This document shows, one piece after another, positions 8,031 through 16,221 of a stretch of 51,308 nt of DNA; the stretch's first letter is position 1; the number at the start of each line of letters is the position of its first letter. Source of the stretch: CAZFAP01 sp964516325 (lineage in GTDB: Bacteria; Auribacterota; JABMQX01); NCBI GenBank assembly GCA_964516325.1, contig CAZFAP010000008.1, positions 1-51,308 of the forward strand. Direction: 5' to 3'. The notes under the pieces are model-generated. The model saw only the letters and a program-made list of their open reading frames with translations. It did no database searches and was not told the DNA's origin. A program made the position numbers and the translations under genes.

Positions 8031-8987
8031 TCAGTTCGCAGAGCGCATCCCGGGGAGGCGTGCGGCCTGCTCCGGGGGCCAGCGGCGGCTGATGACCCAC
8101 CATTCTTCGGGATAGGTTCTGATTGAGTATTCGAGCGTCCTGACCACGCGGGCGAGGTTCACCTCCACGTCTTTTTGCCGGTCGCCCGTGCGGATGATCT
8201 CTATTGGGGGACCTATCTCAATTGTGTGTCTCATTCGTCCTTGCCTGTGAATCGTTACCGGAAGAAGCGGCGATCCCATTTTCAGGGCCATGCTGACGGC
8301 GCCGGGGAACATTTCCGTGGGGATTCCGAAGAAGGGCACGACGCATCCCATTCCCCGGGACGGCTTTTGGTCAATCAGGACGTGAAGAATATCGTTGGAC
8401 TGCAAGTGGGCGAGGCAATCCCGCACACACTGCGCGCGGGGACGATCGGCAATCCAATTGATGCCGAGGCGCGCCATCATCTCGAGGTAAAGGCGAGCCA
8501 CTCGCGGGTCGTGGGCGAAACGGAGAATGACCCAGCTCGAATAGCCTTCGCGGCTCAACCGAACGGCGACGAGACTGAATGTGCCGACATGCCCTCCCGC
8601 GAGGACGACGCCCCGTCCCGCCGCTTTTGCCGTGGCGAGATGTTGGAGGCCGCGGACGCTGACGTTCTTGACGAGCGATTCCGGCGGTTCAAAGCAGTAG
8701 CGGAAGGTTTCCAGTCCCATCGTTGCGACGTAGGCGGCTGCTCTTCGGAAAATCTGCCGTTTTCGGCGGGGGCAGAGGCGGTCCCCGAAGGCAACGTCCA
8801 GGTTAAAGAGGGCGACCGATTTTCGCAGGCTCAACAAGTGAGACAAGACCCAACCGAGGCATCGTCCCATTCGGATGACGCCAACGAGGTTGAGCCGTCG
8901 GATCGGTGCGAGGAACAACCGAATGAGGGCCCATGCCGCGTCGCTCTTAAGCTGGCGGAAACCTCCCATGGGCCGCCTCTCGGTCAT
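8031..8987 (-). CDS. LpxL/HtrB-family acyltransferase with altered catalytic motif
   Basis: 318 residues, matching the lysophospholipid/lipid A acyltransferase family at the inner membrane. The second conserved block is clear: LHVLIDQKPSRGMGC, then VVPFFGIPTEMFPGA and GSPLLPVTIHR. The first block, normally H-X4-D/E (as in GHFGNWE), reads GGHVGTFSL, with Ser where the catalytic acid should be. The gene overlaps the upstream acyl-CoA ligase gene by 4 bp (ATGA), so the two are co-translated and probably act on the same acyl substrate. The lost acid suggests changed chemistry or an acceptor unlike lipid A. Confidence 0.88.
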   Translation of the reverse strand: MTERRPMGGFRQLKSDAAWALIRLFLAPIRRLNLVGVIRMGRCLGWVLSHLLSLRKSVALFNLDVAFGDRLCPRRKRQIFRRAAAYVATMGLETFRYCFEPPESLVKNVSVRGLQHLATAKAAGRGVVLAGGHVGTFSLVAVRLSREGYSSWVILRFAHDPRVARLYLEMMARLGINWIADRPRAQCVRDCLAHLQSNDILHVLIDQKPSRGMGCVVPFFGIPTEMFPGAVSMALKMGSPLLPVTIHRQGRMRHTIEIGPPIEIIRTGDRQKDVEVNLARVVRTLEYSIRTYPEEWWVISRRWPPEQAARLPGMRSAN

Positions 8988-10492
8988 GGGTTGCCCGCCT
9001 CTTCGGAGGGGAGAATGGGCTTGCCTGTGGAAGTCCTCTGGATACTCTCGACGGTCGTTATGAAGTGGGGAATCTGGTAATCGCCGAGTCTTGAGCGGCA
9101 GAAGTGGACGACGCTTTGACGGTCCACGGTTCGCCCGGGCTTGGGCGCCACGAGGGCGCCGACCTCATATCCACGGGGGCCCCCCGGTTTCCCGTAAACG
9201 ACCACATCGCGTATATTCGGATGCTCGCGGAGGACCGCCTCCACCTCCGGCGGATAGACTTTCAGCCCGCCGACGTTGAACGCGCTGTCTTTCCGTCCGA
9301 GGTGATAGTAGAAGCCGTCGCCGTCAATGCGCGCGATATCGCCCGTCTTGAACCAGCCGTCCTGAACGACCTCTCGGGTGAGGTCATCCCTGCCAAGGTA
9401 GCCTTTCATCACGTGGGGTCCGCGGACCAAAAGCTCTCCGGCTTCGCCTGGCGGAACCTCATTTCCGTCGTCGTCCAGAAGCGTTATGTGCGCCTTTGGA
9501 ACGGCCTTGCCCATGCTGCCTCGCTTGCGGTCAGCCCAGCCCAGGGGCATGAGCGTTATGACGGGAGAGGTCTCCGTCAAGCCATATCCCTGGATAATCT
9601 TGGCGCCGGGGAAGCGCTGAGCGAGGGCATGGATCAATGCAACCGGAACCGCCATGCCCATCAAAGCGATGAAGCGGAGGCTGGAGGTATCGAAAGGCCA
9701 GGGATACGGCATCTGAAGCAATGGGGTGCAAATGGGGGGCACAGAATGAAACCAGTTCACCCGGTGTCTCTGTATGTCTGACAGGAGGTCCGCGGGAGCA
9801 AGGCTCTTGAAAATGACCAGCGTCGAGCCGTGGGCGGCGACCAGGTTGCACAGAATGGGGCCCGAAATATGCGACATCGGAAGAACCATTCCGCCGATGT
9901 CGTCCGGGGTGCACTCGACGATTTCGGCCATCTGCTCTGGGAATAGGTCATGGTGCGAGTTCACCAGCACAACCCCTTTCGGTCTGGCGGTCGTGCCGGA
10001 GGTAAAGAGATAGATCGCGTCTGCCGTCTCGTCGTCCGCGGGGAGTTCCTCTACCGGCTTTGCCGCACGCAGCTCCCGGTTGTAGGGGTCCATCGGCTCC
10101 GATTGAGAAACCACGATGATGTTGTCCCGGAGTCGCGTTCCACGGGTGGCTTCCTTGACGAATTCGGCGACCGAGGAGTCCACGACGGCCACGTGGCTGC
10201 CGGAATCCGCGAGAATGGCTGCGAGGGAAGGTCCTCGCAGTCGAACATCAATCGGCACCGACACTCCCCCCAGCATCATCGTGCCGAAATAGACCTCCAC
10301 GAACTCCGTGGAGTTTGGGAGGATAACCGCGATGGGCGTTCCTTTTCCCGCTCCCCGCGCGCGAAAGGCCCCCGCCGCCATCTGGCTGCGGGATAGCAGT
10401 TCCGAGAAGGTCCGGCGTCTTTCCCCCCAGATCAATGCGACTTTCTGGGGGAATCTGTTGGCAGTGTTTACAAGGCATTTTGCTACGTTCAT
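8984..10492 (-). CDS. AMP-dependent acyl-CoA synthetase/ligase
   Basis: 502 residues of the ANL superfamily. Motifs in order: TSGTTARPKG (164-173) for ATP binding, GYGLTETSP (302-310), WFKTGDIARIDGDGF with the ribose-binding Asp, GRKDSAFNVGGLKVYP at the hinge, and the C-terminal catalytic Lys491 in TSTGKPIL. It is expected to activate a fatty or related acid as acyl-adenylate and then thioester; the exact acid cannot be told. A strong AAGGAGGGGG lies just before the ATG. The downstream acyltransferase overlaps its stop by 4 bp, suggesting a lipid-building operon. Confidence 0.93.
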   Translation of the reverse strand: MNVAKCLVNTANRFPQKVALIWGERRRTFSELLSRSQMAAGAFRARGAGKGTPIAVILPNSTEFVEVYFGTMMLGGVSVPIDVRLRGPSLAAILADSGSHVAVVDSSVAEFVKEATRGTRLRDNIIVVSQSEPMDPYNRELRAAKPVEELPADDETADAIYLFTSGTTARPKGVVLVNSHHDLFPEQMAEIVECTPDDIGGMVLPMSHISGPILCNLVAAHGSTLVIFKSLAPADLLSDIQRHRVNWFHSVPPICTPLLQMPYPWPFDTSSLRFIALMGMAVPVALIHALAQRFPGAKIIQGYGLTETSPVITLMPLGWADRKRGSMGKAVPKAHITLLDDDGNEVPPGEAGELLVRGPHVMKGYLGRDDLTREVVQDGWFKTGDIARIDGDGFYYHLGRKDSAFNVGGLKVYPPEVEAVLREHPNIRDVVVYGKPGGPRGYEVGALVAPKPGRTVDRQSVVHFCRSRLGDYQIPHFITTVESIQRTSTGKPILPSEEAGNP

Positions 10493-10813
10493 GGTCCCCC
10501 TCCTTATGGGTCAGAGAGAAATGGGTCGTTATAGGATTATCGGGCAAATTCTCTCCGCCATACGGGAAACCGCATGTTCGGCAGTGGGCTATTCTATTTG
10601 TTCAGTCTTCGGCGTTCCACAACGTTTTACTCCGGGATTGACCTTTCACGCGGAGGCAGAGATCGCGTGAGCACACCCGGGAGACCCCGTCTCGTGGGGT
10701 TCGTGGCAGAAGGCGATTTCTTCTTGGGCGCCCGGGGCTTGTCGGTCGTGTATCAGATGCTTCGCCCGGCGCGGGAGGAGCATATAGGGGCAGTCATACC
10801 ACAGCAGGGCAGT
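10493..10813. other. intergenic region without genes
   Basis: Separates two minus-strand operons. The half near 10530 would hold the promoter of the ligase/acyltransferase pair: TATAAC and GATAAT boxes occur on the minus strand, but no good -35 goes with them. Around 10683-10702 a CCCC/GGGG hairpin with loop GTCTCGT could be a weak terminator of the sigma-54 regulator gene; it lacks a T-run. I see no coding sequence. Confidence 0.4.
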
Positions 10814-12196
10814 TCACCAAGCCCTGCCCAGCCCGTACCTCTCGGCCTTTTCCCTGACCGTCTCTTCGGGGAGATCGAGCTTTTTGGCTGCCTGGGAAAT
10901 GTCCCCGTTCGAGGCCGCAATGGCCTTTCGAATGGCATCCTTGATGATCTGATTGAGTGGCAGGACTGTATTGTTCTGAGCAGCGGACGATTCCGCCGCC
11001 TCCCGCGAGGGGCCTAACGGCTGCGTGTGGTGAACCACATTGGAGGGGAGGTGGGCGAGGGTGACTGTGGGGCCGTCGTGAAGGACGACGATTCGCTCAA
11101 TGACGTTCTCCAGCTCTCGGACATTGCCGGTCCAGGGGTAATTGAGAATGGCGGTCATCGCCTCCCGGGAGAATCCTGTGAAGACTTTCTTATGCTGGGC
11201 GGCAAACTTCTCGAGGAAGTGCGTGGCGAGAAGAGGGAGGTCCCCGGCTCTTTTTCTGACCGGAGGGAGTTCCAGGGGCACGACCATCAACCGGTAGTAG
11301 AAATCCTCTCTGAAATTCCCTTTTTCCACCTCCTTGTGCGGCTCCTTGTTCGTGGCAGCGATCAGGCGCGCGTCCGCCGTGAGGGTCTCGGTGCCGCCAA
11401 CTCTCTGGAAGGTTCGATCCTGAAGGAAGCGGAGCAGCTTGACCTGAAGGTCGGGGCTCATATCACAGATTTCGTCCAGGAAGAGCGTTCCCCCGTTGGC
11501 GGCTTCACAGCAGCCAATGTGACGGCTGATGGCGCCCGTGAAGGCGCCTTTCTCGTGTCCAAAAAGCTCGCTCTCCAGGAGTTCCCGCGGGATCGCCGCG
11601 CAGTTGACGGCGAGAAAAGGGCCTCTCGCCCTTTTGCTCCGGTTGTGGATCGAACGGGCGACAAGTTCCTTGCCGGTCCCGCTCTCGCCCGTGATGAAGA
11701 CCGTCGCATCCGTCCTCGCTACGTTCGAGATGATCCTGTACACCGACTGCATCTGGGGGCTGATTCCGATCATCTCGTCGAACCTGTAGCTCTCGGGCGA
11801 GGGACGGCGGTCGGCTTCTTCGATCCGTCTGTGAAGCTCAATGGCGTTGCGGACAACGAATTCGAGGCGAGTGTGGTCGAGGGGCTTACTGAAGAACTCA
11901 AAAGCCCCGTACTTCATGCATTCTACGGCGTTGTCAACTGTTCCGTACCCGGTAATGACGATGACTGGAACCGATTCGTACGCCCTTTTCATCTCCTTGA
12001 GCAGAGCGACGCCGTCCGAATCGGGAAGCATTATGTCCAGCAAGACCGCACCCGGGCGATGGCGGGCGATGGCGGGCATGACCTCCGAGCCGGTGGCACA
12101 CGTCACCACCCGGTAGCGCATCCGCTTCAGGGATGCCACCAGCGTCCCCGCGGTGAGTTGATCGTCTTCCACGACGAGAATTGTAGGCGACTTCAT
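10814..12196 (-). CDS. NtrC-family sigma-54-dependent response regulator
   Basis: 460 residues. The receiver domain has the acidic pair in VVEDDQ and the phosphorylatable Asp54 in LLDIMLPDSDG. The AAA+ domain has Walker A GESGTGKE (170-177), the sigma-54 contact loop GAFTGA (217-222), Walker B GGTLFLDE (235-242) and FREDFYYRL. The C-terminal FIS-type helix-turn-helix (NGDISQAAKKLDLPEETV) binds DNA. It lies 24 bp after the arginine decarboxylase gene with AAGGGAG before the ATG, so the two are probably one transcript. No cognate kinase is adjacent; the kinase block at 36.9-41.3 kb is a distant candidate. Confidence 0.95.
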   Translation of the reverse strand: MKSPTILVVEDDQLTAGTLVASLKRMRYRVVTCATGSEVMPAIARHRPGAVLLDIMLPDSDGVALLKEMKRAYESVPVIVITGYGTVDNAVECMKYGAFEFFSKPLDHTRLEFVVRNAIELHRRIEEADRRPSPESYRFDEMIGISPQMQSVYRIISNVARTDATVFITGESGTGKELVARSIHNRSKRARGPFLAVNCAAIPRELLESELFGHEKGAFTGAISRHIGCCEAANGGTLFLDEICDMSPDLQVKLLRFLQDRTFQRVGGTETLTADARLIAATNKEPHKEVEKGNFREDFYYRLMVVPLELPPVRKRAGDLPLLATHFLEKFAAQHKKVFTGFSREAMTAILNYPWTGNVRELENVIERIVVLHDGPTVTLAHLPSNVVHHTQPLGPSREAAESSAAQNNTVLPLNQIIKDAIRKAIAASNGDISQAAKKLDLPEETVREKAERYGLGRAW

Positions 12197-12220
12197 GATC
12201 TCCCTTACCCCGCTGTTTTT

Positions 12221-12760
12221 TCAGGGGAGAAAAACGGCGCACGCGACGACGGTCGTGTATCCGGTGTTCCGGATCACGGCGGACTGGGTGATATTCATGG
12301 TCCGAACGATTTTCTTGCTGATGCGAAAGACCTCCTCTTTCTCGTCCCAGTTCTTGTTCTCATCGAATTCGATCCCCAGGGTGGAGGCGAGCATGGCGGC
12401 AGCGAGGTCCTCGGCGTAATCCCCGGCGACCTTCTCGGTCTGCCCGAAGGCTGTGTGCTCGCTGAGATAGCCGTAGAGGTTTTTGTCCGCAGGGATGGCG
12501 CAGCCAACGGAGGCGGCGAGGAGACGCCGGGGCTCCTCGCTGCTCAAGCGGCTCATCACAGTGTAGGTGATCTGACCGGGCACCAATTCCTGCAAACCCA
12601 GACACCTCGAGATGATCCTGCATCGGGGCGGCAAGATGCTGCTGACATTCACGAGGTTGCATTTTTCGATACCCGCGGCGCGAAGAGCCAACTCGTACGA
12701 CCTCAATTCAGCGCGGTGCGCGCCAACTCCTTTCGTGAAGAACATTCTCGTCGGAACCAT
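12221..12760 (-). CDS. pdaD: pyruvoyl-dependent arginine decarboxylase
   Basis: 179 residues; converts arginine to agmatine, first step of polyamine synthesis or of an acid-resistance route. The self-cleavage site NVSSILPP is intact: cleavage between Ser40 and Ser41 creates the pyruvoyl group on the beta chain. Other family blocks are GVGAHRAELRSYELAL, HTAFGQTEKVAGDYAEDLAA and a C-terminal GYTTVVACAVFLP. The start at 12760 (MVPTRMFFTKG) is preferred over an upstream Met because GGGGAGGGG lies ahead of it and family members start there. It sits between eda and the sigma-54 regulator. Confidence 0.93.
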   Translation of the reverse strand: MVPTRMFFTKGVGAHRAELRSYELALRAAGIEKCNLVNVSSILPPRCRIISRCLGLQELVPGQITYTVMSRLSSEEPRRLLAASVGCAIPADKNLYGYLSEHTAFGQTEKVAGDYAEDLAAAMLASTLGIEFDENKNWDEKEEVFRISKKIVRTMNITQSAVIRNTGYTTVVACAVFLP

Positions 12761-13051
12761 GGTGGCGCCCCTCCCCAAGCTTAGTTCAGACCGTCGAAAT
12801 GACGCCTCTTCTCCCATATCCCTCCCTAAAGTATCAATGGCACAAAAGATGGATCACTTCTCGACCTTCCCGGGGTTACTCATTCTTTTACCGCCTATCC
12901 TCCTTTTTGAAATACATCCTTCGCGCCCGAAACCCTCGACCGGGGACCCTGCGGAACGCCGAATGCCCTGGCGGCATTGGCGCTCATCCGCATCAACACT
13001 CCCGCAGCGAGCAAAGCCCATCACCCCGTACAACCCGCTCGCCGCCTGCAA

Positions 13052-13711
13052 TCACTTCGCCGCCCGCGAACGCGCCGTCGCCACGGCTTCGACGAATTCT
13101 CTGGCCCTCTTGCTTATCTCATCAAACATGCCAGCGGCGATTTCCTTTGGGGGCGCCAGGTTTCCTCCCACGGCGATCATTTCCGCGCCGGCCTTGATGA
13201 AGTCGCCCGCGTTTTCGAGTGTTACTCCGCCCGTCGGGACAAGTTTGACCTGGGGGAGGGGTCCCTTGATCGCCTTCAAATACTCCGGTCCTCCGACACT
13301 CGCTGGAAAGATTTTCACCGCGTCGGCGCCAGCCTCCCACGCATTGAGGATTTCCGTTGGGGTGAACGCGCCGGGAATGACGACTTTCCCATAGCGGTTG
13401 ACGAGAAGAATCATATCGGGGTCGAGGATGGGGCTGACCACGAATTCGGCGCCCGCGAGGATGGCCGCGCGGGCAGTCTGTGTATCAAGCACAGAACCAA
13501 CACCGATAATCGCCTTCCCCTTGAATTCCCTCACCGATTCCCTCACGACGTCGAGGGCGCCCGGGGTCGTCATCGTGACCTCGACAGACCTGACGCCGCC
13601 GTCTGCCAGAGCGATCGCCGTCGAGACAAGCTGTGAAGGCGAATCCGCCCTCAGCACGGCAATCACGCCGCAGTCAACCATCGCGTCAAATGTCGAGCGG
13701 AACTGTCCCAT
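13052..13711 (-). CDS. eda: KDPG/KHG aldolase
   Basis: 219 residues, a class I aldolase that splits 2-keto-3-deoxy-6-phosphogluconate (and 4-hydroxy-2-oxoglutarate) into pyruvate and an aldehyde, in Entner-Doudoroff or uronate catabolism. The family signatures are present: Glu44 in RSVEVTMTTPGA, GVGSVLD, the phosphate/pyruvate loop VIPGAFTPTE and the Schiff-base Lys133 in ADAVKIFPAS; VPTGGV follows. Length matches the family. GAGAGAGG precedes the ATG. It stands 291 bp ahead of the arginine decarboxylase gene; no other Entner-Doudoroff gene is in the window. Confidence 0.95.
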   Translation of the reverse strand: MGQFRSTFDAMVDCGVIAVLRADSPSQLVSTAIALADGGVRSVEVTMTTPGALDVVRESVREFKGKAIIGVGSVLDTQTARAAILAGAEFVVSPILDPDMILLVNRYGKVVIPGAFTPTEILNAWEAGADAVKIFPASVGGPEYLKAIKGPLPQVKLVPTGGVTLENAGDFIKAGAEMIAVGGNLAPPKEIAAGMFDEISKRAREFVEAVATARSRAAK

Positions 13712-13895
13712 CCTCTCTCTGCTCGTCGTGAACCGCCGTGATACGGCACTGTTTGAACAAGACCCACTGGCTCGCCCGACTCGCCGACAAGCAATCCCAA
13801 TAAATCATAATACAGACGGCTTCATCGCAAAACTACAAAAATCATAGGAACAAAATCAAGCCGATTCTTCAAACGGGCGGGAGCCCTCGCTTTCG

Positions 13896-13965
13896 GGGGG
13901 ACTCACCGCGGAGAGGCAGAGAGCGCAGAGGATAGATGGTTGTGGCATCCCCCGCCTCCGGCGGG
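13896..13965. repeat. dispersed intergenic repeat, copy A (CACCGCGGAGAG type)
   Basis: Starts ACTCACCGCGGAGAGGCAGA, continues through GCGCAGAGGATAGA and ends TGTGGCATCCCCCG plus a GGCGGG stretch. It aligns end to end with 36493-36567 at roughly 85% identity by eye. Shorter related cores (CCGCAGAG plus ACGC) occur at 20821-20856, 34889-34922 and 46721-46752. Non-coding. Confidence 0.8.
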
Positions 13966-14151
13966 ACGGGTGTCCCGGGGGCACACCTTTGACCGCATCG
14001 GGCGATGGAACCCACCGTCGTTTCAATCCCGTCCATCCGGTTCATCCTGTCGAACTCTCCCCCTTCCCGGGGTTCCTCGGGACCCCTGTGGGTCAACGGC
14101 AACGCCCCGACCACCTGTAAGTGAGGCGTTACGCGGTGGCCGAAATTCGGC

Positions 14152-14180
14152 TTGACACTCGGCGTACCTCCAAGCAATAT
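14152..14180 (+). promoter_or_regulatory. promoter for rph-prfB
   Basis: TTGACA (14152-14157), a 17-nt spacer and CAATAT (14175-14180), about 50 bp before the rph start codon. The spacing matches the other promoters in the window. Confidence 0.6.
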
Positions 14181-14231
14181 CTTTCTGGACGGCTGATGGT
14201 GATTCCGTTGAACCCACGGACGGAGGAAACA

Positions 14232-14990
14232 ATGAAAGGCGATCGGATGGACGGGCGGATGCCCGATGAGCTTCGCCCGGTGAAAATCACCCCGAATTAT
14301 CTCGAAAACCCGCTGGCGAGCGTGTGCGTGGAGTTCGGCAAAACGAAACTCGTGTGCGCTGCGTCGGTGGAGGATGCCGTGCCGAGATGGCTGCAAGAGG
14401 AGGCGAGAGAGGCGCACGCTGGCTGGGTAACATCCGAATATTCCATGCTTCCGTTCGCGTCGGGTTTGAAGCGGATGCAGCGTGAGTCCTCGCGCGGAAG
14501 AATCAGCGGGCGAACGCAGGAAATCCAGCGCCTCATTGGGCGGAGTTTCCGCTCGGTGGTTGATTTGCAGGGGCTGGGAGAGAGGACGGTCTGGGTTGAC
14601 TGCGATGTGCTTCAGGCGGACGGCGGCACGCGAACCGCGGCCATTTCCGGGGGCTTTGTTGCTCTGGTTATCGCCCTCGGAAAGCTGAAAAAGGCTGTCT
14701 CGATTGACTCGCCTCTCTGGCGGGAGCACGTGGCGGCGGTCAGCGTTGGGATCGTGGAGGGGAGAATTCTCCTCGACCTGTGTTACGAAGAAGACAGCCG
14801 TGCGGAAGTGGACATGAATGTCGTGGCCACGGAGAGTGGAAAATTGGTCGAGGTGCAGGCGACCGCCGAGCGGCGCCCGTTCAGCAACCGGTCTCTTCAG
14901 CAGATGCTCTCGCTTGCCAAAAAGGGAATCCGTGATATAATGGAAGTGCAAAAACGAGCGATTTCGGAGGCGATTCCCGACATCAAATAG
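14232..14990 (+). CDS. rph: ribonuclease PH
   Basis: 252 residues; phosphorolytic 3'-5' exoribonuclease that trims tRNA 3' ends, using phosphate and releasing nucleoside diphosphates. Family landmarks: DGRMPDELRPVKI at the N-terminus, GWVTSEYSMLPF, GRTQEIQRLIGRSFR with the phosphate-binding residues, WVDCDVLQADGGTRTAAISG and DLCYEEDSRAEVDMNVV. The start at 14232 follows ACGGAGGAAAC; a longer frame begins at 14121, but its extra 37 residues have no family counterpart. prfB begins 12 bp after its stop, suggesting an operon. Confidence 0.97.
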   Translation: MKGDRMDGRMPDELRPVKITPNYLENPLASVCVEFGKTKLVCAASVEDAVPRWLQEEAREAHAGWVTSEYSMLPFASGLKRMQRESSRGRISGRTQEIQRLIGRSFRSVVDLQGLGERTVWVDCDVLQADGGTRTAAISGGFVALVIALGKLKKAVSIDSPLWREHVAAVSVGIVEGRILLDLCYEEDSRAEVDMNVVATESGKLVEVQATAERRPFSNRSLQQMLSLAKKGIRDIMEVQKRAISEAIPDIK

Positions 14991-15002
14991 GAGTTCTTCT
15001 GG

Positions 15003-16101
15003 ATGCTTGATGAACTGGAAAAAAAACTTGCCGACCTGCAATCCCGCCTTTTGAAGATGAAGGAGTATCTTTGACTTCGACGAGAAGTCAAAAGAACTCG
15101 CATCCCTCCAGGAAACGATGTCCCAGCCCCAGTTTTGGGACCAACCCGAAGCCGCTCAGAGCCAGATTGCCCGGGCGAACGAGCTTCGGGAATGGGTGGA
15201 CCCGTTGCGGGAGCTTACTCACAAACTGGATGACGTGAAGGTTCTCACGGAGCTCGCCGAGGAGGACGAAAGTTCAGGCGGTATGCTTCAAGAATTGTCT
15301 GCCGAGTTGGAAGGGGTCTCGGGAGAGATGAATCGCCTGGAACTCAGAAAGATGCTCGGCGGAGCGAACGATAAGAAAAACGCGATCCTGAGCATCAACG
15401 CCGGCGCCGGGGGAACGGAGGCGTGCGACTGGGCGGAAATGCTCTTGAGAATGTACAGGCGGTGGGCGGAGGACCAGGGCTTCCGAACGGAGGTTTTTGA
15501 CATTCTGCCAGGGGAAACCGCCGGACTGAGAAACGCTTCGGCGATTGTGGAGGGGGAGTATGCGTATGGTTATCTGAAGGCGGAACGAGGGGTTCACCGG
15601 CTTGTCAGAATCTCCCCATTCGACGCGAACAAGCGGCGTCACACTTCCTTCGCCTCGGTTGACGTCTCGCCCGAGGTCGAGGATGACGTTCGCATCGAGA
15701 TTGACGAGAAGGATCTGCGGATTGATACCTTCCGGGCAGGCGGTCACGGTGGGCAGCACGTCAACGTGACGGACTCGGCGGTTCGCATAGTCCATATCCC
15801 GACCGGAATCATGGCGACTTGCCAGAACGAGCGGTCGCAGCACAAGAACAAGGCGACGGCAATGAAAGTCCTGCGGTCGCGCCTCTATGAATATGAGATA
15901 AGAAAGAGAGAGGAAGAGCTTAAGAAAGAGTACGGTCCGAAAATGGAAATCGCCTGGGGCAGCCAGATTCGGTCCTATGTTTTTCAGCCCTATACACTGG
16001 TCAAGGACCATCGAACGAAGGTCGAGACATCGAACGTGCAGGCGGTGATGGACGGGGACCTCGACCTGTTCATCGAGTCATATTTGAAGCAGTTCGGTTA
16101 G
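15003..16101 (+). CDS. prfB: peptide chain release factor 2, with programmed +1 frameshift
   Basis: About 365 residues when read through the frameshift. The first frame (MLDELEKKLADLQ...) runs from 15003 to a UGA at 15072-15074 within AGGAGTATCTTTGAC, the classical RF2 site: an internal AGGAG, then CTT TGA C. Slipping one base forward joins the main frame at GAC (15073). The main frame has the UGA-recognising tripeptide SPF in RISPFDANKRRHTSF and the peptidyl-hydrolysis motif GGQ in GGHGGQHVNVTDSAVR. RF2 thus regulates its own synthesis in response to UGA termination efficiency. An AGGAG also lies before the ATG. Overlapping neither neighbour, it follows rph closely. Confidence 0.97.
15060..15078 (+). 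promoter_or_regulatory. prfB +1 frameshift signal
   Basis: AAGGAGTATCTTTGACTTC: an in-message Shine-Dalgarno-like AGGAG, the slippery CTTT and the in-frame stop TGA followed by C, a poor termination context. Spacing matches well-studied prfB genes. Open reading on both sides in the two frames confirms that it must be used to make full-length RF2. Confidence 0.95.
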
Positions 16102-16221
16102 GAGGGAATTGCCGACAATTATCGGACCTGGAGGAACATCGAAAGCGGATCCGTCGGGTGGTCAGCTTCTTCGTTGGGGGACCTCAGAGCGGGCTGATTT
16201 TCCAGGGGGTTGCTCAGTGAC

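Larger units (their letters stand above)
13712..14231. other. intergenic region with dispersed repeats and the rph promoter
   Basis: No gene seen. It contains a roughly 70-bp dispersed repeat (13896-13965), a copy of a GGATGAACAGGAT-type repeat (14031-14054), the TGAGGCGTTACG motif (14114-14134) and, at the right end, the promoter for rph. The left part, upstream of eda on the minus strand, is AT-richer (13790-13850) and could hold the eda promoter, but I cannot pick convincing boxes. Confidence 0.6.

Noticed and set aside
14121..14231. 37-residue N-terminal extension of RNase PH
   Set aside because: It covers a promoter and a repeat motif, has no family counterpart, and the ATG at 14232 has GGAGG.
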